Assembly (NCBI RefSeq): GCF_002775205.1
Contig: NC_036460.1
Location: forward strand, 3,974,056-4,038,055
Direction: 5' to 3'
DNA from: Xiphophorus maculatus
Taxonomy: Eukaryota; Chordata; Actinopteri; Cyprinodontiformes; Poeciliidae
Length of the DNA: 64,000 nucleotides
Shown here: in pieces, positions 58,595 through 64,000 of the stretch
How positions within the stretch are numbered: position 1 is the first letter of the stretch
Layout of the letters: the number at the start of each line of letters is the position of its first letter
Made by a program: the position numbers and the translations under genes
Notes under the pieces: generated by a model
The model's input: only the letters and a program-made list of their open reading frames with translations
Told to the model about the DNA's origin: nothing
Databases searched by the model: none

Positions 58595-61500
58595 GAGGGA
58601 AGAGGTAAAGCTAACATACTTACAGAACTACAAATAATGACACGGTGTTGTTATTTGCAATAAATTCAGAGGTAAAAGTGATTATAAAGGCTTAATGCAC
58701 ACATCTGCTTTGTTTAGCAAACAGCAAGTTGTTGTAGAAAGTGAGTCAGATTCTAAAAGTCTGTTTAATGATATTAGAAAAATAGATTAAATTGGATTTA
58801 TGATCCAAAATATTCAGGAAAGCTCTCGACATGTAAATCAAACAAGTGTTTATGTTTTTTTTCCTATTATCTCTTTTATGTTCATCTACTTTCCATGACC
58901 TATTTATCTTTGTTTACTTGTCCTCTAATGTGAGAGTGGGTTTGTGTCTCTACAGCAGCTGGTTGTAGGGTGTCATGTCCCCAATTACCTTGTATCATGT
59001 CACTGTCACTGGCAGAGCAGGCTTTATGAAAAATCTGCTTCTAATAGCTTAAGGGAACAGTTTGCATTGAATCTCTATGAAAAATAATAAGTCACAATTT
59101 TAATTATTTTGCTTTAAATTGGCATTGATGATGCAGGCTGCTTTTTAAAAATGATAATCTGTTGTCAAAGGTTTTGCCTTATTATGGATTTTCTCTTATT
59201 TACAAGCTAATAAAAAGCATCAATTTTACATATATCCATCTAAATCTTTCAAGAAAAAGAAGGTGCCCTTACATGTCTTCTCCATTTTTCTCTGCATTTT
59301 TTCCAGCCAGAATTATGTTAGAATCTTGTGTTTACAGCATATTCATAGAAAGTTGAGTGGAAGGAAGAACTGGTAGGAAAAGTCGGACGACTGCAGCTTT
59401 GAAGGATCCGATTTGGATTTTTTTCACCCAAAAATCTGATTTGTGTCACTTACATGTTATGTGGAGCTATACTTAGCAGAAGCCAACATTTAATTTAAAA
59501 TAACATTTTGTTTATTAATCTTATGTAATATTTTTAATTTTCTGAAACGCTAAATTTTGGGTTTTTCTTAATCTAATTATTAAAATCACAAGACATATGC
59601 GTGTGCATTGAATCTAAGAGTTTTACCATCTGAAATAAGGGATAAAAAAAACACTAAACTTTTTATTCACTGCAAAAAACACAAAACCTTACCAAGTATT
59701 TTTGTTTAGTTTATAGTGCAAATTTCTTAGTACTCTAAAAATAAGACAAAAATAAAGAAGCTTGTTTAAGTCAATAATTCTTAAATATTTATTTAAAAAG
59801 TACTAACTAGCTAGACTGGCAGATTTTTTTTTTGTCATAACGACATTTTCTATGTGATAAATGAATAATTATTGACATAAAACAATTTTGCTGTAGTTAC
59901 TTCTCAGTAATTTTTTGTCTTATTGCAATTTGAGCTAAAAACAAGACAAAAATACTTGGTAAGATTTAGTGATTATATTCTGTTTATCTGAGCTGTGTTT
60001 GTAATTATTAAGTTTTATGTACATATTTCTTGTTTTTAACAATCAAACCTTTTAGGCGCTAACCCTAAAATCGGAAAAGCTTCACAAATTAACTGGTTAA
60101 AAAACTCAGCAGTTGTTAGTGATTTAAGATCATGTAAGCAAACTATTCAGACTTTATGACTGATTATTGGTGGATAATGTGTCAGAAAAACTCTGATCTT
60201 GTGCCTCGCTGTGTTCCTGCTCAGATCCAGGTGATCAAAATAAACACAGCGGACAACAGAGAGACCCGCTCCGCCAAGGACGCGCTGCTGCTGTGGTGCC
60301 AGATGAAGACCGCAGGGTGAGCAGCATCAGGACCCAGATCCGCTTAAGATTTAAAGGGGACCCATTACCAAAGACTCACATCCTGCAGGTTTAATAACAG
60401 ACATTTGGGTCTCAACTGTACGGAAGAAAATTAGTGCCACTGAAAAATAGACTTTTTTTTCTCAGATCTACCTTTTCTTTCACAATTCTTTTTTTCTCTG
60501 AATTTTGACTTGTTCCCCCTCAGAATTCTGACTTTTTTCCCCAAAATTCTGACTTTCTTCTCATTTCTTTATTTTTTTTCTCAGAATTCTGACTTCAATT
60601 TTCTGAAATCAAGTCATAATTCTGTTAAAAAAGTCAGAATTTCTTTTTTTTTCCAGTGGCCCTAATTGTCTTCCGTACAACTGCTTCTAAAAACAGCCCA
60701 ATTGCTTAAAACCCCCACCAAACTGTTTTTTGGTGTCTGTAAAATGAGCCGTTTCAAAAACCTTCCGGAATCACCGTTACCTAGGAAACCCCAGGCCTGT
60801 TATCTAGCAACCCAAGCTGAATTCCAGCACATTTGGTGAGCTGGTTTTACTGCTTTGTGCAGTTCAATAATGTTTTGTTGTTGACTTATCATTCAGAAAT
60901 GACTGGATTCTTGTTGGTTGTGCAGGAGACACTACTAATGCTTTTCAAAGATGTACGGTTGTATAATTTTAGTCAGGAGCAGGTTGTTTGGATTTAAAGT
61001 GACAGAGGCCCTAACGAAGCTCAAAATAGGCAGAATAAAATCTCATTACCTAAGAATAATTTTGTGCAAAATAATTTAATTAATATCAATCTAACCTGTT
61101 CAACTAAGCCAAATAAGCCACCTTTAAACAAAAATTTCACGACTTTACTTTTAAATCTAGTCTCCTTCTCCGTGGCGAACCTTTTGATTTGACAAATCTT
61201 TCATTTCTGCTGCAGGTACCCAGAGGTAAACATTCAGAACTTCACCACCTGCTGGAGAGACGGCCTGGCCTTCAACGCCCTCATACACAGACACAGGTAG
61301 CAGCTGCTCAGCCTGGGCCGGGTTTTCACCACAGATGTGACACAGATGTTAGTTTCCGGTGCGCTAAAATAAATTTTTTCCATGAGAGTGTGTGTGTTTC
61401 CGCCCGGCAGACCGGACCTGATAGAGTTCCACAAGCTGACGCGCTCCAATGCGACGCACAACCTGCAGCAAGCCTTCAACGTCGCCGAGCACCACCTGGG

Positions 61501-64000
61501 TCTCACCAAACTCCTGGACCCCGAGGGTGAGGAAGATGCATTAAAAACAGTTTCATGGAAAATTCTTAGTTTTAATGCTGCTCTTTCGGTTCAGTACAAC
61601 AAATACAGCGTTGTTTTAAAGCTCAAATACATGCAAAACTAAGTATAGTTTGTTTTTTTTGTCAAACGTTTTAACAATTACCTTCATTATCCACCAGGAA
61701 AAACTTCAAGCCAAATAAAGACGCAGCTGATGGTGGAAATAAATTAGCCCAAGTCCAAATCCAGCTGCCTGTGGGAGCATTCAATGCACAGCAGCAAAGT
61801 CAGTTGACTTTATTATCAATTCACCGTTCAAATTCAAATTAAAAATTTCAAATGAATTCAAATTCTTCAATATCTACTAGACATACAGTGAAACAAAATT
61901 AAGTTTCTCAACAGAAACTGAAAACTTAAAGACACCACCCAACCATAAACAAGAACAAATAGTAATTTTTAAAAAAAGTTATCTGTAATCTGTAAAAAAC
62001 ACAAAAATAATATTTAAAAACTAGACACAATAAACAATTTTAAATTGAAAAAAATAAAAAAAATTATTTTAATTTTAGAGTTTTGACTTTTTTCCTCAGA
62101 ATTCTGACTAAATTTCTGATTAAAAAGTTATAATTCTGAGGAAAAACGCATGCAAGTGGGAACAGTGGAGAGGAAAAACTTCCCTTCAACAGGAAGAAAC
62201 CGCCAGCAGAACCAGAACCAGAACCTGGGTTCAGTATGAGCCACCATCTTCCATGACCATCTGGAGAACTAAACCAGGAACATTTTCTATGTTCATGAAA
62301 GTAAAAGGCTAATAACGTTAGCAGTTGATACAACAGGAGATAATTCAAATTAAATAGTAGAAGAAGAAAGTGAGGAAAAGTGGTGGGTTGGTCCTCCATT
62401 GGCCTGAGCTTTGTTTTGTTTTCTTTCCTCCAGATGTGAACACGGAGAATCCAGATGAAAAGTCCATCATTACGTACGTGGTCTCCTACTACCATTACTT
62501 CTCCAAGATGAAGGCTCTTATTGTGGAGGGGAAGAGGGTTGGCAAGGTAACAGATGCACCTTTTACTCACCGACATCACAGATATAATGCTGTCAAAGCC
62601 AGAGGCGAGGCAAGAAAGTTCAAGTTGGAATGTTTTTGATTTTTTACATTTTATTTTACAAAGTGCCATGAGTAACTAACTAGAAGATTTTTGGAAGAAA
62701 TTTAAATGGGCCCTTCCAAAGTTGGTTGGAATCCAGATGATGATCATCTGATGATGAAAATTAGCAACAATGCTAAGGTTAGCTTCAGTGCTATCACTAG
62801 CATGTGGACTTGTATTGACTTACTCCGTTCAGTATGTTAAATATGGCTAATATATAAAAAAATTAGCTAAAATGCTTATTTTAGCAGTAGACTGTCATTA
62901 GCATGAGGGCTATTGCTAGCACACAGAATGACTAGCATGTTGACACTACCAGTAGGATGTGAGTAATCAAGAGCAGGTTCACTCACAGTGACCAGTCCAC
63001 TGTAAGTCACTGTTAGCCAAAATTAAGTGTATAAGCTAAAGCTAGGCAAAATGCTAAGATTAGCTTAAATGCTGTTGGTAGCATGTGAGCTATCACTAGC
63101 ATGTTGACTTACATTGACTTACTCTAAACAGTATGATAAACATAATTAATGAATAACAAGTTAGCAAAATGCTTATTTTAGCTATCATGCTAATGTTAGC
63201 ATGAAGGCTATCATTAGCATTTATTTTTTCCATCCCACTTTTCCAGATCTTGAATTTGTTTGTACAACAATCATAAGTATCTTAAAAATATATATCATAA
63301 AAATATTTTTCCGCTGTTTATCAAATTGAAATAAATTGGGAAGCAGGAAAAGTTTATATAAAAACATAAAATTATTTGTAAATGAAAAAAATTAGTTAAA
63401 ATATTCAGAAACTTTCAAAGTTAAAAAATAAGTAAAAGTAGCACCTAGGGCATAAAAAGCATTTATTTGTATTTATTTTTTAAAATGTTTTTTTATATTT
63501 AGTAATTATTATTTTTCGCTCTCTAATATTTGCCACCGTTTTTGTCTGAACTGTTTTTGTTTTGTTTTTCTTTCTAAGTTTTAGTCTAGCAAACACCAGT
63601 GGGAAAATATGAATCAAAAAGTTATTTATTAAATTCTAATATGTAATATAAATACATTTATTCTGATTCCTACACTATTTTTCTGATTCCACACATTAAA
63701 ATACGGAGGGGGAAAAAGCAAAGAGAGAAGAAAATGTGTCCATATTTTGTCGGATTTTTGTTTTTACTGTTTATATATTTTTTATTTCTCTCTCTCTCAG
63801 GTGTTGGACAACTGCATCGAGACAAAAACGATCATCAACCGCTACGACGCTCTGGCGTCGGACCTGCTGGAGTGGATCGAGAAAACCATCGCCATCATCA
63901 GCAACCAGAAATTCGCCAACTCACTGACTGGAGTCCAGCAGCAGCTGCAGGCCTTCACAACCTACTGCACTATAGAGAAGCCCATCAAGTATGAAACCAC
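39650..64000 (+). CDS. sptbn4: Non-erythroid beta-spectrin, sptbn4-like, N-terminal part (gene continues past window)
   Basis: The coding exons are 53649-53793, 55092-55243, 55993-56166, 60225-60316, 61216-61296, 61411-61526, 62434-62546 and 63801-64000+: about 357 codons, all in phase and with GT/AG borders. The encoded part is the actin-binding region: two calponin-homology domains (CH1 about residues 50-160, CH2 about 175-285), then the helix leading into spectrin repeat 1. Beta-IV spectrin links actin and ankyrin at axon initial segments and nodes of Ranvier. The sptbn4 call rests on [37 protein letters not shown]...[27 protein letters not shown] and [12 protein letters not shown], closer to beta-IV than to other beta-spectrins I know, and on the adjacent blvrb. 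Zebrafish has two copies; I cannot tell which this matches. Confidence 0.93.
40655..41455. repeat. CACTGCAAAAACAC-type MITE, copy 1, carrying a nested MITE
   Basis: Starts near CACTGCAAATACACAAGTAAC (40664) and ends near TTGGTAAGATTTTGTG...TGCAGTG (41447). Interior phrases (ACTTACAAGTAAC, ATTAAGGAAGC) recur at 47,126-47,275 and 59,677-59,985. It is interrupted by the fold-back element at 40853-41363. Confidence 0.7.
40853..41363. mobile_element. Fold-back MITE (hAT-type, 8-bp TSD), 511 bp
   Basis: The two halves are inverted copies almost from end to end (GGTAACACTTTATTTGACAGG ... mirrored as ...CGCCAAATAAAGTGTTACC), with a short non-palindromic centre near 41105-41130. It is flanked by the 8-bp duplication TATTTTTG (40845-40852, 41364-41371). 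An 8-bp duplication is typical of hAT elements; there is no coding sequence. Confidence 0.92.
41490..41830 (+). repeat. Unclassified dispersed repeat, copy 1 (partner near 56,810-57,090)
   Basis: CTCCTCCAGACTAGC(G)GCAGCAGCAATTAGCAAA and the GGAGTTTCTGAAAGAGCTG...AAAGAAACA...CCCAATTTTAA segment recur in order at 56,825-57,030. Non-coding. Confidence 0.65.
41880..42260 (+). repeat. GCAGGGCATTCTGGGTAAA-family MITE-like repeat, copy 2
   Basis: Core at about 41915; the following AGCGCTA-, GGTCTTTAGCC-, GGCGAGGAGGGGAACAG-like segments align with the copies at 27,010 and 46,870. Confidence 0.75.
42261..42945. other. sptbn4 intron 1, unassigned
   Basis: AT-rich DNA; no repeat or exon recognised. 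Confidence 0.4.
42950..43440 (+). repeat. X-box-bearing dispersed repeat, copy 1
   Basis: Begins with AGGTGACCTATTATTCTTCC and includes TAATAAGATTTCAGTC...TCTGCCTA. It carries GTTGCTAGGTAAC (43209-43221) and GTTGCTAGGTAAT (43241-43253), RFX X-box-like half-palindromes. Inverted copies lie at 52,330-52,510 and 60,700-61,090. Confidence 0.75.
43441..45754. other. sptbn4 intron 1, mostly unassigned
   Basis: A C/T-rich low-complexity run at 44,715-44,935 and, at 45,370-45,470, a copy of the dispersed element also seen near 1,085 and 55,490. I see no exon. Confidence 0.45.
45755..46310 (-). repeat. GCAGGGCATTCTGGGTAAA-family MITE-like repeat, copy 3 (inverted)
   Basis: On the minus strand the GCAGGGCATTCTGAGTAAA core is at about 46,100-46,118, followed in the expected order by the GGTTTTGGTGCAGTGCCCCC and GAGGGGAACAG segments. 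This is the most complete copy, with GTGTTTTCACACCTGATAG at the left edge (45,758) and TTCACACTACGTTCACA near the right. Confidence 0.75.
46310..46865. other. sptbn4 intron 1, unassigned
   Basis: No recognisable element or exon; a short (GT)n near 46,563-46,578. Confidence 0.4.
46866..47125 (+). repeat. GCAGGGCATTCTGGGTAAA-family MITE-like repeat, copy 4
   Basis: Core CGCAGGGCATTCTGGGTAAA at 46,871-46,890 and the CAGCGCCCCCTAGCCCCAGA...GAGGGGAACA segment near 47,087-47,120. Confidence 0.75.
47126..47275. repeat. CACTGCAAAAACAC-type MITE, copy 2 (half)
   Basis: CAAAAACACCAAATCTTACCAACTATTT then AAATATCTTACTACACTTA and ACTTACAAGTAGTTTTTC in the same order as at 40,660 and 59,680. The second half is absent. 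Confidence 0.7.
47276..47990. other. sptbn4 intron 1, unassigned
   Basis: AT-rich, nothing recognised. Confidence 0.4.
47995..48420. repeat. GCTAA/TTAGC-rich degenerate repeat block
   Basis: Dense irregular runs of TTAGCAAGCTAA-type palindromes (for example AATATTAGCAAGCTAA several times at 48,150-48,300). It reads as a low-complexity minisatellite-like tract rather than a transposon. Confidence 0.8.
48421..50215. other. sptbn4 intron 1, mostly unassigned, with a (GT)n tract
   Basis: A clean (GT)n microsatellite lies at 49,328-49,355. No exon or transposon is recognised in the rest. Confidence 0.5.
50216..50275 (-). mobile_element. LINE 3'-end stub
   Basis: TTCAAAAATACTTTATTGATCCCAAAGAGAAATT is the reverse of a widespread fish LINE 3' terminus (AATTTCTCTTTGGGATCAATAAAGTATTTTTGAA). 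Confidence 0.7.
51030..51600. repeat. GAGATTAATCTC-family dispersed repeat, copy 4 (long)
   Basis: Several palindromic cores (51,175-51,186 perfect; 51,266-51,277 GAGATGAATCTC) alternate with TTTCAAAAGT and TTTTTCTAGCAAA blocks. The sequence looks like two half-inverted copies head to tail. Confidence 0.7.
51735..51800 (+). mobile_element. L2-like LINE 3'-end stub
   Basis: AAGCACTTTGTATTGCCTTGTTGCTGAAAATGTGCTATATAAATAAAAT matches the tail at 23,165-23,215. Confidence 0.75.
52330..52510 (-). repeat. X-box-bearing dispersed repeat, copy 2 (inverted)
   Basis: GTTACCTAGCAAC (52439-52451) and GTTGCCTAGCAAC (52470-52482), with flanking TGAGCCCGTTTCAAAAACCTC, are the inverted counterpart of 42,950-43,440. 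Confidence 0.75.
52511..53635. other. sptbn4 intron 1, 3' end
   Basis: AT-rich intronic DNA leading to the acceptor at 53634-53635; nothing recognised. Confidence 0.5.
53636..53793 (+). CDS. sptbn4: sptbn4 first coding exon (ATG at 53649)
   Basis: Acceptor CCGCAG (ending 53635), 13 nt of 5' UTR, then [20 protein letters not shown] and the conserved [11 protein letters not shown]. The start is favoured because the downstream sequence aligns with the beta-spectrin N-terminus and no upstream ATG is in frame within the exon. Ends phase 1 at GTCAGA. Confidence 0.92.
54200..54310. repeat. Paired X-box-like palindromes, copy 3
   Basis: GTTGCTAGGCAAC occurs twice (54222-54234 and 54286-54298), 64 bp apart, within a short tandem duplication (AACTTGAAACTG...GTTGCTAGGCAACCAAAG). 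Exact 13-mer identity is striking in otherwise AT-rich intron. Confidence 0.85.
55092..56166 (+). CDS. sptbn4: sptbn4 CH1 exons (55092-55243, 55993-56166)
   Basis: These exons encode the first calponin-homology domain: [39 protein letters not shown], then [40 protein letters not shown] and ILRFQ. Residues 49-157. The WVN and DIVDGN actin-binding surfaces are kept. The intron between them carries a copy of the dispersed element also seen at 45,370. Confidence 0.93.
56811..57090 (+). repeat. Unclassified dispersed repeat, copy 2
   Basis: CTCCTTCAGACTAGCCAGCAGCAATTAGCAAA at about 56,838 and the GCTTCAGAAAGAGCTGGAG...AAAGAGACACAAGCCCAATTT segment align with 41,530-41,750. Confidence 0.65.
57091..59676. 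other. sptbn4 intron, mostly unassigned; (GACA)n at 58,557-58,594
   Basis: No exon recognised. A clean (GACA)n/(ACAG)n tetranucleotide tract at 58,557-58,594. The rest is AT-rich. Confidence 0.5.
59677..59985. repeat. CACTGCAAAAACAC-type MITE, copy 3 (full length)
   Basis: Left end CACTGCAAAAAACACAAAACC (59,680), TTACCAAGTATTTTTG; right end CAAAAATACTTGGTAAGATTTAGTG (59,945-59,969) as its inverted counterpart. Ends match the partial copies at 40,660 and 47,126. Confidence 0.8.
60225..61526 (+). CDS. sptbn4: sptbn4 CH2 exons (60225-60316, 61216-61296, 61411-61526)
   Basis: These three exons encode [60 protein letters not shown], then [20 protein letters not shown] and PE. Phases 0-2, 2-2 and 2-1 fit one another. 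This is the second calponin-homology domain, with its [18 protein letters not shown] and [11 protein letters not shown] signatures. Confidence 0.93.
60700..61090 (-). repeat. X-box-bearing dispersed repeat, copy 4 (inverted, decayed)
   Basis: Reads as the reverse of 42,950-43,440; GTTATCTAGCAAC at 60799-60811 is one remaining motif, the other is degraded (60,776-60,789). It sits in the intron between CH2 exons. Confidence 0.65.
61795..61925 (-). mobile_element. LINE 3'-end stub
   Basis: GACTTTATTATCAATTCACC and ACATACAGTGAAACAAAATTA resemble the reverse of a common fish LINE terminus. Confidence 0.5.
62434..64000 (+). CDS. sptbn4: sptbn4 exons 62434-62546 and 63801-64000 (incomplete at window end)
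   Basis: The first encodes the end of CH2 ([38 protein letters not shown]) and ends in phase 0. The second begins [40 protein letters not shown], then [18 protein letters not shown], the linker and first helix of spectrin repeat 1. It has no donor before position 64,000, so the exon continues past the window. Confidence 0.92.
62730..63220. repeat. GCTAGCATGTTGAC-rich degenerate tandem repeat
   Basis: Irregular repeats of words like GCTATCACTAGCATGTTGACTTACATTGACTTAC (62,805-62,825 and 63,090-63,125) and AATGCTAAG(G/A)TTAGCTT make up most of this intronic stretch. Confidence 0.75.

Noticed and set aside
62064-62669. 201-codon minus-strand open frame
   Set aside because: It overlaps the sptbn4 exon at 62434-62546 in antisense and has no domain or splice support.

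Overview
The window is nuclear DNA of a ray-finned fish, most likely a percomorph teleost. Its genes have introns, and between them lies AT-rich DNA filled with fish-type transposons: a Rex3 fragment recognisable by its widely used primer sites, an L1-clade LINE, L2-like LINE pieces, Tc1, piggyBac, Ty3/Gypsy, an endogenous retrovirus and several MITE families. I see no bacterial, plasmid or CRISPR features.

Three host genes can be read exon by exon. (1) On the minus strand, 10672-23851, is a type I membrane receptor of the scavenger-receptor cysteine-rich (SRCR) superfamily. It has a signal peptide, one short SRCR-like exon, three tandem SRCR exon pairs (A+B), an Ig-like exon, a transmembrane exon and a short tail. 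All eleven exons join in frame to 866 codons plus a stop. (2) On the minus strand, 34847-38550, is blvrb (biliverdin reductase B / NADPH flavin reductase), five exons, 207 codons, intact. (3) On the plus strand, from about 39.6 kb to beyond the window end, is the 5' part of a beta-spectrin best matched to sptbn4: a probable non-coding first exon, then the actin-binding CH1-CH2 region and the start of spectrin repeat 1. blvrb and sptbn4 are head-to-head and about 1.1-1.4 kb apart, the same neighbourhood as on human chromosome 19q13.

Layout: 1-2300, dispersed repeats. 2311-about 8760, a broken class I-type endogenous retrovirus (gag, a collapsed pol, a long env) with a zinc-finger fragment lodged in gag. 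9123-10480, a Rex3 RT fragment. 10672-23851, the SRCR gene, whose last large intron holds a 4.6-kb Gypsy element (CTAG target duplication) that itself carries an unclassified insert and a Tc1 remnant; another intron holds a 541-bp solo LTR and another an L2-like LINE. 24516-26400, a second copy of the repeat seen at 307, then piggyBac and LINE fragments. 27680-32290, a degraded L1-clade LINE. 32.3-34.8 kb, repeats. 34.8-38.6 kb, blvrb. 39.6-64.0 kb, sptbn4, with a roughly 13.7-kb first intron packed with MITEs.

The most interesting observation is in the SRCR gene. The A exons and the 82-bp A/B introns of the three repeats are almost identical. The B exons differ at many sites, nearly all amino-acid changing and clustered in three patches. 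This is the pattern expected of a recently amplified immune receptor under diversifying selection. A second is a family of repeats near and inside sptbn4 that carries paired palindromic GTTGCTAGG(T/C)AAC motifs resembling RFX X-boxes. Exon boundaries come from reading frame, GT/AG sites and homology by eye; no alignment or database search was run.
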